Shown piece by piece: positions 1-9,461 of a stretch of 55,483 bases of DNA; positions within the stretch are counted from its first letter, which is position 1; each line of letters opens with the position of its first letter. The notes under the pieces are model-generated. The model saw only the letters and a program-made list of their open reading frames with translations. It was not told the DNA's origin and searched no databases. Position numbers and translations under genes: made by a program. Origin of the DNA: Daejeonella rubra (lineage in GTDB: Bacteria; Bacteroidota; Bacteroidia; Sphingobacteriales; Sphingobacteriaceae); assembly GCF_900103545.1 (NCBI RefSeq), contig NZ_FNHH01000028.1, positions 1 to 55,483 on the forward strand, written 5' to 3'.

Positions 1-128
1 GAAATGACGAAAGTTCACCCTGCCTTTTATTTAAACGTTATTCACAAAGATTTTAGTTTATTAACACCCCCCGGACCCCCCATTTCAACAATAGTGATAG
101 CTAATAAATATTCTTTCATTGACCAAAG

Positions 129-235
129 GAAATGACGTTAATTTATCGTCATTTCGCAGGAGGCACGACGGAGAAATCTGTTGCAATGAAAAGGAACTTG
201 ATCTGAATTACTGCCGATAGTCATGAGATTTCTCC
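129..235. repeat. REP-like extragenic palindrome
   Basis: Perfect 9-bp inverted repeat GAAATGACG/CGTCATTTC (129-137, 147-155), followed by a second pair GGAGAAATCT/AGATTTCTCC (170-179, 226-235). GAAATGACG also opens the window at bases 1-9. The stretch 1-364 contains no gene I can support; it looks like a dispersed extragenic repeat downstream of the minus-strand gene that ends at 365. Confidence 0.5.
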
Positions 236-364
236 ACCTTTCAAAGATGCTTTTCAATTAAAATATAGAATAGGTGATCGTGACGTTAATATCCCAAACT
301 CCAAGGACGGGTGAGCCTGAATGTATAGTTTTCTCAATGCCTTTGGCAAAAACACAACCGGGGA

Positions 365-3085
365 TTACTCTACTTTATACCGATATATAAATCTGGATAA
401 ATTACCATCAATGTCAGTGCCTTCAACTATGGCTTTATAGGTTCCTTTGTTATCGCCATTATAAAATTCCAGGGCCATTGTTCCATCCTTATCAGTAAAT
501 ACTCTTGGGTTCCAATAGACTGTGCTGCGATAATCAGCTCCGGCAGTACGGCTTGCAGGTGTTAGATATTTAGGAGTATAGAATTCTCTTTTTTTAATAT
601 ATCCCTGTGGGTTGAAGGTCAAAACATTGCTTTGAGGAAATAGTTTTCTCAGATCTTCTGCAGTAACTGCCGAACCTTTTGCAGTTTTCTTTGAATTTAT
701 GACAAGTACCCCGTTCGTATTGTAAGTACGGCTCACCAATCCAAGATCATCCTTCAGGAAAATCTCAACATTTTCAACATCCGCAGACTGTATGTTATTC
801 AGATAGTTGGCATCTACTGGCATTCCATCATAAAATATCTGCACAGGTACTTTTAGCCCGCTATTAAAAACTCTGGTTACATAAAAGTTATTGTCTGAAT
901 AAGTAAGTCCTGTAGCCGAACTTTGTAAACAATTCAAAAATACCACACAGCCTTGAAAACGATCTGATTCAATCAGATGATCAGGAACCGTTGCCAATCC
1001 TGATAATGCAGGATGATCCAAATGGCTTGCTTTCTTGATGGCAGTAGCTTTAACTACAACCTCCTGCAGCATTTGGGTGATCATGCGGTATTGTCTTTTA
1101 CTATTGTCCAGGTAAGGTGAAAGCACGCTGTCGATATTTAGTTTTTCTTCAGCAGCATTTTTATTCTTGATTATGGAAGGGAATGCACTGCCATTCAGCA
1201 TGATCATCATATTTCTTGCTGCTGTTGGGCTTCTGGCGCTTATCGTAGCTTCTGCAGAGTCAGGTATGATAACCTTTTCGAATTTGAATTCGCCTTTCAG
1301 GTTGGATCTTGTTTCGGCATAAAAACGACTTTCCGGAACAACAAGTTTCAGGCTCCCATTAGAAACGGGCATGCCATTAGATGTTCTGAGTGTTCCGGCA
1401 AATTCTATTCCCTGCTCAGGCAGGACACTGATCACAGGTGCATTTCCGGCAAGGATCTGTTTGTATGAGAATTTACGGTACCCCTGGGTCATCATTAACA
1501 GGTCGAGGTCAGCCGTTTTTTTATCATTGATCTGGTGGAAATAGTAATTTGGTTTTTCTATAAAACCCTGCAGCTCGGAAGAAATTAAGAAAGAACTTAA
1601 AATGGTAGTTTCATCATCTTCATTATACGGTACCTTTGATTCATTAATGACGGAAATTGAGAAATTACCCTCCACAGGAATGTTATTAGACTTAGCCAAT
1701 ACATTCATTTTAACGGCCTGTCTTGTTCCATAGACTTTCTTGTCTGAACTCAGGTTCAAAGAAGAAATATTAGCATGTTTTATGAATACCAGCCGCTCGG
1801 CCAGTGGTTCTCCTTTTGTAGAAAACACTGTAATTTGTACAATACCATCCGGAAATTTATTCTTTGGAATAGAGGCTCCAATGGTCATGGTGTTTAATGC
1901 TGCCTGTGCAGCGAAAGCTATAACACCTTTACTTCGTGCAACCAGATAATAATTCTTGTCCTGATTTGCATTGTAATAGGCCTGATTCGCACTGATCTGT
2001 ATCATAATGCTGCTGGGCGTTGAATTGAGAACCGATATGGTGATTCCTGAGGATTTAACGGCCGGCAGAGGAATTGTTTTCTTTATTCCATTTGCAAAGG
2101 TCAGATTGGCTGAATAAGATTTTCCTGATTCCGGCAATAGAGAAAATGCACCCATCCCCAGATGCTGGGATTCCAGTTTACTGATCACTTTTCCGGTATT
2201 GTCTAATACTTCGCCCTTTACGTCTACTCCTAGTCCCTTTTCCTGAATAGCCTTGAATGCAATCTTTGTATTGATATTTTCAATTAGCTCTCCTCCTTCA
2301 GGAAAGAATTGGATATCAGTATCTGCAAATGCATTTTTAAGAGGAAATATAGATGTGATCATCCTACTTGGATCTACCTCAAGCACAGTTTCAAGAACGC
2401 CGGTGTCTAAAGCAGCTTTTTGATTTGCAGATAATTTTAAGGCTAATCGTCCTGATTCATCAGTTGTTTCCCTCCCCCGTGCAATAGTCTCAAATTTGGA
2501 GATCAATCTCCAGCTGACCTTTTTATTGGCGAAGGCCTTTCCATCGGGGTCCTGGTATAAAATACTGGCATTTATCGATGGTGATGTCCCAGCATTCTCA
2601 CCGTTCAGAGAAATGTTGGTAATGATCTTTCTGTTTATGGCATCACCAATAGGAAGGTTTTTAGTGAAGAATAGATCTTCGCTGAAGTTCAGCATCCAAT
2701 AGGTGTATGCCCTTATTCTGTAATTGCCTGATTTATAGGCCAATGGATCGAGTGTAATACTGCCATAAGCAGAGGTGTTTACTACAGGAAGCTTCATGGC
2801 ACGCACCAGTGTGTCATTTTCAGATATCAGATCCACGTATAGAACCTTACTCAGATCTGATGGCTGGTCTTGCCCGGTAGCCACATAGGCCTTAAACCAG
2901 ATCGTATCACCAACAGCGTAATATGGCTTATCAAAATGGAGATAAACTTTCTCATAAGGGTATTCCTGAATAATCTTCTGTGATTTATCTATTAGATTAT
3001 TCAGACTGATCGTATCCTGTGAAAACAGCTGACCTGCCTGAAAAACGCAAAGAAAAGCAATAAATAGTGAACGTATTATTTTCAT
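365..3085 (-). CDS. exported MG2-like / TonB-plug-domain protein (906 aa)
   Basis: Large exported protein with an N-terminal signal peptide (MKIIRSLFIAFLCVFQAGQLFS). The segment after it (KVYLHFDKPYYAVGDTIWFKAY) resembles the macroglobulin MG2 domain of Bacteroidota proteins that carry a carboxypeptidase-like fold and a TonB-receptor plug. A plug-like segment lies near residues 690-800 (VQIFYDGMPVDANYLNNIQSADVENVEIF). No 22-strand beta-barrel follows, so it is probably not a transporter itself but a periplasmic or outer-membrane protein of unknown role. It is a clear paralogue of the gene at 18298-20820: same N-terminal motif, plug and C-terminal end (GxxxRxIYxxxV). Nothing next to it explains its function. 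Family assignment is good; function is unknown. Confidence 0.75.
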   Translation of the reverse strand: MKIIRSLFIAFLCVFQAGQLFSQDTISLNNLIDKSQKIIQEYPYEKVYLHFDKPYYAVGDTIWFKAYVATGQDQPSDLSKVLYVDLISENDTLVRAMKLPVVNTSAYGSITLDPLAYKSGNYRIRAYTYWMLNFSEDLFFTKNLPIGDAINRKIITNISLNGENAGTSPSINASILYQDPDGKAFANKKVSWRLISKFETIARGRETTDESGRLALKLSANQKAALDTGVLETVLEVDPSRMITSIFPLKNAFADTDIQFFPEGGELIENINTKIAFKAIQEKGLGVDVKGEVLDNTGKVISKLESQHLGMGAFSLLPESGKSYSANLTFANGIKKTIPLPAVKSSGITISVLNSTPSSIMIQISANQAYYNANQDKNYYLVARSKGVIAFAAQAALNTMTIGASIPKNKFPDGIVQITVFSTKGEPLAERLVFIKHANISSLNLSSDKKVYGTRQAVKMNVLAKSNNIPVEGNFSISVINESKVPYNEDDETTILSSFLISSELQGFIEKPNYYFHQINDKKTADLDLLMMTQGYRKFSYKQILAGNAPVISVLPEQGIEFAGTLRTSNGMPVSNGSLKLVVPESRFYAETRSNLKGEFKFEKVIIPDSAEATISARSPTAARNMMIMLNGSAFPSIIKNKNAAEEKLNIDSVLSPYLDNSKRQYRMITQMLQEVVVKATAIKKASHLDHPALSGLATVPDHLIESDRFQGCVVFLNCLQSSATGLTYSDNNFYVTRVFNSGLKVPVQIFYDGMPVDANYLNNIQSADVENVEIFLKDDLGLVSRTYNTNGVLVINSKKTAKGSAVTAEDLRKLFPQSNVLTFNPQGYIKKREFYTPKYLTPASRTAGADYRSTVYWNPRVFTDKDGTMALEFYNGDNKGTYKAIVEGTDIDGNLSRFIYRYKVE

Positions 3086-3237
3086 TCGTTTGATTAAAGG
3101 TGGAATATATTGCTAATATAGTTTATAAGAACTTTTTTACCATGCTATGTTGAAGGTTTAACATTATTTAGCAAAGAAGTATTTGAAGAATGATGCCTGA
3201 GGTCTGACTTTAAACCTCAGGATTTAGCTTAACAACT

Positions 3238-4326
3238 TCAGTCCCTTAGTTTCTGAAGCCCGAATTTACAGGCGATCTCATTCAGATCATTGCACACTTC
3301 CTCAATCAGAGGAATACCATGTTTACGACGTTCTATTTCAGCCTGAAGTTCAGGCTGACCAGGGATAATAACTTTTTGTTCTTCGTTGATAGGTTTGGCA
3401 GAGCTGAATCGTTCAATCCAATTGTCGAGATGTGACTTGAATTCATCAATAGGTCTAAAGCCATCAACACGCATAGCGCCCAGAAAATGCCCGATCCCTT
3501 TTCCAACCGGATCACTGGACGGTTCCATGAAAGCCACGAATGGAGGCACCCATGGTCCATAGTTTGCTCCTGAAAGTACTGCAGAGAGAATATCAACTGT
3601 GGCGCTCAGGCCAAAACCTTTATGACTGCCATGATCTCTGTCGCTGCCCAGGGGCAGGAGTGACCCTCCCTTTTTTAATTCATGAGGGTCAACTGATGGA
3701 TTTCCATTGGCATCCTGAATCCAGCCTTCAGGTACAGGTTTTCCCATACGCTGAGCGATCTCCAATTTGCCATTTGCCGCGGCAGAAGTCGCCATATCAA
3801 CAATAACCGGAGGATATTTCCCGGCAGGAAAAGCATAACACATAGGGTTTGTTCCCAATAAGCGTTCATTAGCGAAAGTAGGGGCAACCAGCGGACTAGC
3901 ATTGGTCATTGCAAACCCGATCATGTCTTTTTCAACAGCCATCATCGTATGATAACCTGCAATGCCAAAATGATTTGAATTTCTTACTGAAACCCAGCCA
4001 GAACCGTATTTCTCAGCTTTTTCGATCGCCACTTTCATTGCAAAAGGAGCAACCACAAGGCCCAGACCTGCATCGCCGTCAACTGTTGCCGTAGTTGGTG
4101 TTTCATGAACAATTTTAATGTCAGGCTTCGCATTGATGCGACCCTTTTCCCATAAACGTACATAGCCGGTAAGACGGGCAACACCATGAGAGTCAATACC
4201 CCTCAGATCTGATTTAATGAGTACATCGGCTGCCAGATCTGCATGTTCTGCAGAACAGCCCATTTTTTCAAAAATGGATCTTGTAAAGTCTCTTAACTTA
4301 CTTTCTGTAAAGGTATGATAGGTCAT
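3238..4326 (-). CDS. Ldh family (malate/L-lactate/ureidoglycolate-type) NAD(P)-dependent oxidoreductase
   Basis: At 362 aa it has the usual length for the Ldh_2 family (malate, L-sulfolactate and ureidoglycolate dehydrogenases). Family landmarks are visible: LKSDLRGIDSHGVARLTGY near residues 37-55 with the conserved SHG, VRNSNHFGIAGYH near 118-130 with the conserved histidine, and SPLVAPTFANERLLGTNP in the nucleotide-binding part. These enzymes reduce 2-oxo acids or oxidise 2-hydroxy acids with NAD(P) in the cytosol. The stop of bshC lies 10 bp upstream of its start, so the two are probably co-transcribed. The substrate cannot be told from sequence; malate or another 2-hydroxy acid is plausible. 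Confidence 0.85.
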   Translation of the reverse strand: MTYHTFTESKLRDFTRSIFEKMGCSAEHADLAADVLIKSDLRGIDSHGVARLTGYVRLWEKGRINAKPDIKIVHETPTTATVDGDAGLGLVVAPFAMKVAIEKAEKYGSGWVSVRNSNHFGIAGYHTMMAVEKDMIGFAMTNASPLVAPTFANERLLGTNPMCYAFPAGKYPPVIVDMATSAAANGKLEIAQRMGKPVPEGWIQDANGNPSVDPHELKKGGSLLPLGSDRDHGSHKGFGLSATVDILSAVLSGANYGPWVPPFVAFMEPSSDPVGKGIGHFLGAMRVDGFRPIDEFKSHLDNWIERFSSAKPINEEQKVIIPGQPELQAEIERRKHGIPLIEEVCNDLNEIACKFGLQKLRD

Positions 4327-4336
4327 TTATCTTTTT

Positions 4337-5929
4337 CTACTCCTCTAAGATCGTGAATTTCAGATCCAGAGGTTTGAAATTTTCAATAAGTGTTTGAATG
4401 AAATTCTTTCCATGCTTCACATAGAACAATCCAAAATTTTCGGAACGTTCCTGAAGTCCGCCTTTAGGGAAAAGCTTTGTTTTCACCAGGTCGATCTGTG
4501 AAAGGGCATCAGAAAAATTTCTCTTCTCTGCCTTCATTAGTTTGACCTCCAGATTTTTAATCGCCCGGTATAATCTTGCTTTTACAGCTTCTGAACTAGG
4601 ACTAAGGCTCGGATCAATTTTATAGGTGCGGAGTTTGATCTTTTCAAAGATCGAACTTAGCTCCTGCCATTCATCATGAAGGTTTAGCGAATGTTCTGTA
4701 TGGTTCAAAACCCATTCTTTTTTCAACTCTTCGACATTTTTAAAGATGTCTTTCATGCCAAGGTCAAGTCGGTTGAGTTTGTTCTCCAGGTTTAGAGAAC
4801 TGAACATGGCTGAATTTCTTAAAAGTAGTACCGGGAAATCTACACCGTAATGATCGAAATTCTGTTTCAGCTGCAGCCAATAAATAACTTCTGCGCCTCC
4901 GCCAATATAGGCCAGGTTGGGCAAGATCACTTCCTGGTAAAGGGGACGCATCACTACATTCGGACTAAAGCGCTCTGGATGTTCATTGATCTCCTGCTTC
5001 AGGCTTTCCTCGCTGAAGCTGATCTCTGAATTCAGGATACTGTATTTCTCGTTTTCAAAAACAATACGCTCTCTCAATCCATCAAGCAGGTAGAAAAAGT
5101 TGATCTCTCTCGGGTTTACCTGTGCTTCAATTCCTTTTTCTGCCAGTTTGTTATTGGCTTCAGTAATATTTTTGAAGCTGTTCTGCTGGATGATGTCATC
5201 GGCAATGATCGAAGAAAATTGCTTTTTTAAGCGTGAATCATCTGCATCCAGGATGAGCAAACCATAATTTTCAAATAAAGTATTGACAAGGTATCGGCTG
5301 GCATCTGCCAGATTTTTGTGCTCAGTATATGCTTTTCTGATCAGATTGCTCAGGTATTCTGCATTTTCAGAAATGCCAAGAACAGCCTGATATTCTTTGA
5401 TTGCTTTTTCAATACCAGCAGTTTGCAGCCTTCCTGTTGCGCCGGCAGCTTCGTGTTCCCAGCTGATCTTTTTTCCTGAGATATAGGTGTGATTGATCTC
5501 AGCAAAATCATGATCTTCCGTTGCCATCCAGTAAACGGGTACGAAATTTTTATCGGGAAAATTGCTTTTTAATTCTTTTGCCAGGTTGATGGCAGTCACG
5601 ATCTTAAAAATAAAGTAAAGCGGACCTGTAAATATATTTAACTGATGGCCAGTGCAAACGGTATAGGTATTGTCATTTAGGAGCAGTTCAATGTTTTGCT
5701 GAACTGAGGAGTGAGCAGGATGGCCAATTCTTGAATATTGCTCGTTCAATACCCCTACCAGTATATCTCTTCCTGCAAGTGTTTTTTTTCTGTTTATTAA
5801 ATTTCTGAAACCCTGTATATCGGCCCTTTCAGAACTGAAGGGCGCTAATTCCGGATCATTAGCCAGATAACGTATCAGGCCTTCGGAAAAACTGCGGGTT
5901 TCACTGTAATCAATATAAGTCGCCTTCAT
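4337..5929 (-). CDS. bshC: bacillithiol biosynthesis cysteine-adding enzyme BshC
   Basis: Catalyses the last step of bacillithiol synthesis, adding cysteine to glucosamine-malate. The 530-aa length fits the family. Typical BshC segments are present: VCTGHQLNIFTGPLYFIFKIVTAI (about 94-117), VPVYWMATEDHDFAEINHTY (about 130-149) and the late coiled-coil region before the C-terminus. BshC is common in Bacteroidota. The start ATG at 5929 gives the usual N-terminus, and the only gene downstream within 10 bp is the Ldh-family dehydrogenase. No bshA or bshB is in the window; in Bacteroidota these genes are usually scattered. Confidence 0.92.
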   Translation of the reverse strand: MKATYIDYSETRSFSEGLIRYLANDPELAPFSSERADIQGFRNLINRKKTLAGRDILVGVLNEQYSRIGHPAHSSVQQNIELLLNDNTYTVCTGHQLNIFTGPLYFIFKIVTAINLAKELKSNFPDKNFVPVYWMATEDHDFAEINHTYISGKKISWEHEAAGATGRLQTAGIEKAIKEYQAVLGISENAEYLSNLIRKAYTEHKNLADASRYLVNTLFENYGLLILDADDSRLKKQFSSIIADDIIQQNSFKNITEANNKLAEKGIEAQVNPREINFFYLLDGLRERIVFENEKYSILNSEISFSEESLKQEINEHPERFSPNVVMRPLYQEVILPNLAYIGGGAEVIYWLQLKQNFDHYGVDFPVLLLRNSAMFSSLNLENKLNRLDLGMKDIFKNVEELKKEWVLNHTEHSLNLHDEWQELSSIFEKIKLRTYKIDPSLSPSSEAVKARLYRAIKNLEVKLMKAEKRNFSDALSQIDLVKTKLFPKGGLQERSENFGLFYVKHGKNFIQTLIENFKPLDLKFTILEE

Positions 5930-5973
5930 TTGGAACGAAATTAGAGGAATTTACGGAATTCCTCTTAACAGAT

Positions 5974-7308
5974 CTATATTTTGACAATCTGACCATACAG
6001 ATCGAAATCTTCTGCCCGGTCAATCTTAACCTGAACGAAAGTCCCTGGTGTTGCATAGCTAATCCGTGCATCAATTAAAACTTCATTATCAACCTCTGGA
6101 GAATCAAATTCAGTCCGGCCGGTCAGGTAATTGCCTTCTTTTTTATCGATAAGTACTTTATAGGTCTTACCAACCTTATCCTGATTGATATCAAAAGAAA
6201 TTTCCTGCTGAATATTCATTATATCTTCGACACGTTGTTGTTTTACTTCTTCTGGAACATCATCGTTTAATAGATGGGCATGTGTCTTTTCTTCATGTGA
6301 ATAGGTGAAACATCCAAGACGATCAAAGCGGCTTTCGGATACCCATTCTTTCATTTCTTCAAAATCTTTTTCCGTTTCTCCGGGATATCCGCAGATAAGT
6401 GTTGTCCGCAGAGCGATATCAGGCACTTTATCACGGATCGAATTAACAAGATCTATTGTTTTTTGTCTGGTAATTCCACGTCGCATAGAGCTCAGCATAT
6501 TATCGCTGATATGCTGTAAAGGCATATCCAGATAATTGCAGATGTTGGAGCGCTCGTTCATAACATCCAGAATATCCATTGGGAAGCCCGAAGGGTAGGC
6601 ATATTGTAAGCGGATCCATTCTATACCGTCTACGTCCGACAAGTTGCGCAGCAGATCGGCAAGATTCCTTTTACTGTAAAGGTCTAGTCCGTAATATGTC
6701 AGATCCTGAGCAATAAGGATCAATTCTTTTGTGCCGTTTTTAGCCAGGTATTTAGCCTCTTTGACCAGGTCATCAATGGGTTTGGAAACGTGCTTTCCTC
6801 TCATTAAAGGGATCGCACAAAATGAACAGGGCCTGTTGCAACCTTCAGCGATCTTAAAATAAGAAAAATGAGAGGGGGTGGTCAGTAAACGTTCGCCTAC
6901 CAGTTCATGTTTATAATCTGCACCGATCGAGCTTAACAGATTCTGAAGGTCATTGGTTCCGAAAAAGGAATCAACATTTTTTATTTCAGCTTCAAGTTCA
7001 GGTTTGTAGCGCTCGGAAAGGCATCCGGTTACGATAACCTTTCCTACCTTGCCCTGATCTTTTAATTCGCTGTACTGCAATATAGTATCGATGGATTCCT
7101 GTTTTGCATTGTCAATAAATCCACAGGTATTGATCACAATAATATCATCCTTATTCAGTTTTTGGGCTTCGTGTACAACATCCATCTGATTACCGCGCAA
7201 CTGACCCATCAGAACTTCGGAGTCGTGAATATTCTTTGAACATCCAAGTGTAATAACATTTACCCTTGGCTTAACCCTGCTAACCTCTTTACTGCTTTTT
7301 GTTTTCAT
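5974..7308 (-). CDS. rimO: ribosomal protein S12 methylthiotransferase RimO
   Basis: Radical-SAM enzyme that methylthiolates an aspartate of ribosomal protein S12. The 444-aa protein shows the UPF0004 N-terminal domain with its three cluster cysteines (LGCSKN, INTCGFID, VTGCLSERY), the radical SAM motif CNRPCSFCAIPLMRG that binds the second 4Fe-4S cluster, and a C-terminal TRAM-like domain ending LYGQIVKI. GCSKN in the first motif points to RimO rather than MiaB. It lies directly downstream of ftsY (14-bp gap) on the same strand, the usual Bacteroidota arrangement. Confidence 0.95.
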   Translation of the reverse strand: MKTKSSKEVSRVKPRVNVITLGCSKNIHDSEVLMGQLRGNQMDVVHEAQKLNKDDIIVINTCGFIDNAKQESIDTILQYSELKDQGKVGKVIVTGCLSERYKPELEAEIKNVDSFFGTNDLQNLLSSIGADYKHELVGERLLTTPSHFSYFKIAEGCNRPCSFCAIPLMRGKHVSKPIDDLVKEAKYLAKNGTKELILIAQDLTYYGLDLYSKRNLADLLRNLSDVDGIEWIRLQYAYPSGFPMDILDVMNERSNICNYLDMPLQHISDNMLSSMRRGITRQKTIDLVNSIRDKVPDIALRTTLICGYPGETEKDFEEMKEWVSESRFDRLGCFTYSHEEKTHAHLLNDDVPEEVKQQRVEDIMNIQQEISFDINQDKVGKTYKVLIDKKEGNYLTGRTEFDSPEVDNEVLIDARISYATPGTFVQVKIDRAEDFDLYGQIVKI

Positions 7309-7322
7309 TCTTATCTTCCCTG

Positions 7323-8285
7323 TTATTTAAATAGGGAGTCCACAAACTCTTTTTTATTAAATAGTTGAAGGTGTTCTATGCCTTCACCCACACCGATGTA
7401 TTTCACCGGAATTTTAAACTGATCGGATATTCCGATAACGACCCCGCCCTTTGCAGTGCCATCTAATTTTGTAAGTGCAAGCGCATTCACTTCAGTTGCC
7501 TGTGTAAATTGCTTGCATTGTTCTATTGCATTTTGACCGGTAGAAGCATCCAGAACTAGAAGTATTTCATGGGGAGCACCCGGAACTACTTTTTGCATGA
7601 CCTGTTTGATCTTGGTCAGCTCATTCATTAAAGCGACCTTATTATGCAAACGGCCGGCAGTATCAATAATTGCAACATCATCGCCATTGGCAACGGCCGA
7701 TTGTAATGTATCGAAAGCTACAGATGCCGGATCTGACCCCATTGGCTGAGCAACTATACGTACGTTCACCCGCTCTGCCCAAAGTTTTAGCTGATCTACT
7801 GCTGCTGCTCTGAAAGTATCTGCAGCTCCTAAAACTACTTTATTGCCTGCAAGTTTCAGTTTGTGGGCTAGTTTTCCGATGGTGGTGGTTTTACCGACGC
7901 CGTTAACACCTACAACCATGATGACATAAGGCTTATGATCGCCATATTCAAAATTTCTGAAGTCATTGCTGTTATTCTCTGAAAGCAGGCTTTGTATTTC
8001 TGCACGAAGTATCTCATTCAGCTCAGAGGTATTGATGTATTTATCACGTGCAACACGTGCCTGTATTCTCTCAATGATCTTTAATGTGGTTTGAACGCCT
8101 ACATCTGAATTGACCAGGATCTCTTCCAGCTCATCAAGAACATCATCATCAACGGTTGATTTCCCGACAACAGCTTTGGTGATCTTGGAAAATAAACCTT
8201 CCTTGGTTTTCTCTAAGCTCTTGTCCAGTTCAACCTGTTCCTGTACGTTGCTTTCTTTCTTTTTGAAAAAGTCAAATAATCCCAT
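7323..8285 (-). CDS. ftsY: signal recognition particle receptor FtsY
   Basis: SRP-receptor GTPase that docks ribosome-nascent chains at the membrane. It has the NG domain: N helical bundle, then G1 GVNGVGKTTTIGKLA, G2-region DTFRAAAVDQL, G3 DTAGRLHNK, and TKLDGTAKGG in the G4/closing region. I place the start at 8285 (MGLFDFFKKKE), the conserved FtsY beginning in this phylum; an in-frame ATG 36 bp upstream at 8321 would add an unrelated 12-residue tail. The acidic A domain is very short, as usual in Bacteroidota. Part of the rpmB-rpmG-DUF4295-ftsY-rimO block. Confidence 0.95.
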   Translation of the reverse strand: MGLFDFFKKKESNVQEQVELDKSLEKTKEGLFSKITKAVVGKSTVDDDVLDELEEILVNSDVGVQTTLKIIERIQARVARDKYINTSELNEILRAEIQSLLSENNSNDFRNFEYGDHKPYVIMVVGVNGVGKTTTIGKLAHKLKLAGNKVVLGAADTFRAAAVDQLKLWAERVNVRIVAQPMGSDPASVAFDTLQSAVANGDDVAIIDTAGRLHNKVALMNELTKIKQVMQKVVPGAPHEILLVLDASTGQNAIEQCKQFTQATEVNALALTKLDGTAKGGVVIGISDQFKIPVKYIGVGEGIEHLQLFNKKEFVDSLFK

Positions 8286-8351
8286 AGGTCTGAATTTAAC
8301 TAAACCTGCAGATGCAGGCAAAACATTTGTATTGCAATGAAAGATTCACTA

Positions 8352-8372
8352 GCCTGCCTGCCTCAGGCAGGC
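8352..8372. repeat. GC-rich perfect palindrome upstream of ftsY
   Basis: A 9-bp inverted repeat GCCTGCCTG/CAGGCAGGC separated by CCT, about 65 bp upstream of the ftsY start. It stands out as GC-rich in an AT-rich gap. It may be a small REP-like hairpin in the leader of ftsY mRNA. Confidence 0.6.
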
Positions 8373-8406
8373 TTCAAACCCTTTCAAAAACAATTATACT
8401 CTAATG

Positions 8407-8441
8407 AAAAAAGCCACCCGGCGATTATACGCGGGCGGCTT
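8407..8441 (-). terminator. Rho-independent terminator after DUF4295
   Basis: On the minus strand an AGCCGCCCGCG.../CGCCGGGTGGCT hairpin is followed by six T residues, 20 bp after the stop of the small DUF4295 gene. It probably ends the rpmB-rpmG-DUF4295 transcript before ftsY. Confidence 0.75.
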
Positions 8442-8461
8442 CTGTTAATACAATGTGAAAA

Positions 8462-8629
8462 TTACTTAGAGGTATTAATTCCTGCAATAGCGTCTTTCAC
8501 GTGATCGTTATGAACGATAATTTCTTTGAATGAATAAGCACCAGTTTTTGGTGATTTGTTCATTGTAATTACTTTAGAGTACTCTTTACCAGCACCTGTT
8601 TTCAGGGTTGCAACTACTTTCTTTGCCAT
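8462..8629 (-). CDS. DUF4295 family small basic protein (55 aa)
   Basis: A 55-residue ORF, MAKKVVATLKTGAGKEYSKV... ending AIAGINTSK, sits 92 bp downstream of rpmG. The small basic protein and its place immediately after L28 and L33 match the DUF4295 family of Bacteroidota, found almost always in this position. The constant company of ribosomal protein genes suggests a ribosome-associated role, but this is inference. The start MAKK is supported by the conserved N-terminus. Confidence 0.85.
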   Translation of the reverse strand: MAKKVVATLKTGAGKEYSKVITMNKSPKTGAYSFKEIIVHNDHVKDAIAGINTSK

Positions 8630-8640
8630 TTCTGTATATT

Positions 8641-8716
8641 ATTTAAGTTTTAGGTTGTAAGTTTTAGGTTGTAAGGTCTTTAATAAAATACTTATAACTT
8701 AAACTTATAACTTATT
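8641..8716. repeat. AT-rich inverted repeat array between rpmG and DUF4295
   Basis: Iterations of TAAGTTTTAGGTTGTAAG on the left face copies of ACTTATAACTT on the right, so the intergenic RNA can fold into a long AU hairpin. A very similar array fills the rpmB-rpmG gap. It probably sits inside the ribosomal mRNA as a stabiliser or processing site; this is inference. Confidence 0.6.
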
Positions 8717-8721
8717 ACTAA

Positions 8722-8904
8722 TTATTTAATTTCTTTGTGAACAGTCACTTTTCTCAACACCGGATTGAATTTCTTCAACTCCAGACGTTCTGTAGTGTTC
8801 TTTTTATTTTTTGTTGTTACGTAACGAGACATTCCAGCCATGCCACTCTCTTTGTGCTCGGTACATTCTAAAATAACCTGAACCCTATTACCTTTCTTAG
8901 CCAT
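8722..8904 (-). CDS. rpmG: 50S ribosomal protein L33
   Basis: Small basic 60-aa protein MAKKGNRVQVILECTEH..., ending VTVHKEIK. Length and the segments VILECTEHK and RYVTTKNKKNTTERLELKKF are those of bacterial L33. The CxxC zinc motifs are absent (only one Cys), so it is the zinc-independent form. Between rpmB and the DUF4295 gene on the same strand. Confidence 0.95.
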   Translation of the reverse strand: MAKKGNRVQVILECTEHKESGMAGMSRYVTTKNKKNTTERLELKKFNPVLRKVTVHKEIK

Positions 8905-8913
8905 TGTATTATT

Positions 8914-8996
8914 TTTTACGTTGTAAGTTGTAGGTTATAAGTTGTAAGTTTTGTGATATTCTCTACTTAAAACTTATAACTTAATACTTATAACTA
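8914..8996. repeat. AT-rich inverted repeat array between rpmB and rpmG
   Basis: GTTGTAAGTTGTAGGTTATAAGTT on the left is complementary to AACTTATAACTTAATACTTATAAC on the right. It is the sister of the array at 8641-8716, so both gaps of this ribosomal operon carry the same hairpin type. Confidence 0.6.
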
Positions 8997-9230
8997 TTAT
9001 ATGTATCCTTTTTTAAGGAATTTATTAATTACAGCAGTGATGCCATTTTTACTGATGGTTTTGATCGCTGAGGTAGAAACCTTCAACGTGATCCATCTGT
9101 CTTCTTCAGGAATGTAAAACTTTTTTACATGCAGGTTAGGATAAAATTTACGTTTGGTTTTTACGTTCGAATTAGAAACGTTGAAACCGTTCATCGCCAT
9201 TTTTCCTGTTAAATCACAAATTCTCGACAT
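8997..9230 (-). CDS. rpmB: 50S ribosomal protein L28
   Basis: 77-aa L28 with the typical start MSRICDLTGKMAMNGFNVSNSN, then KTKRKFYPNLHVKKFYIPEE. First gene of the rpmB-rpmG-DUF4295 unit. The 231-bp gap to the divergent acs must hold both promoters, but I cannot assign them firmly. Confidence 0.95.
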   Translation of the reverse strand: MSRICDLTGKMAMNGFNVSNSNVKTKRKFYPNLHVKKFYIPEEDRWITLKVSTSAIKTISKNGITAVINKFLKKGYI

Positions 9231-9461
9231 GACTATATGTGTATCTTATTATTTAATTCAATTCTCTAAAGAGTTTGCAAATATCAGGAGAAAAAATCAG
9301 ATACGCAATACTTTATTAATAAATTTAGTCTTTCAGTTTAAAAGCAGCCGTAGTTCATGATTTTATGTAATTTTTTTGCATCTATATTAGGCTAACAGGT
9401 CTGAATATGATATAATTGTATTCTGAAATTTATTAAAAACATACCGAACAAAAATTAAAAA

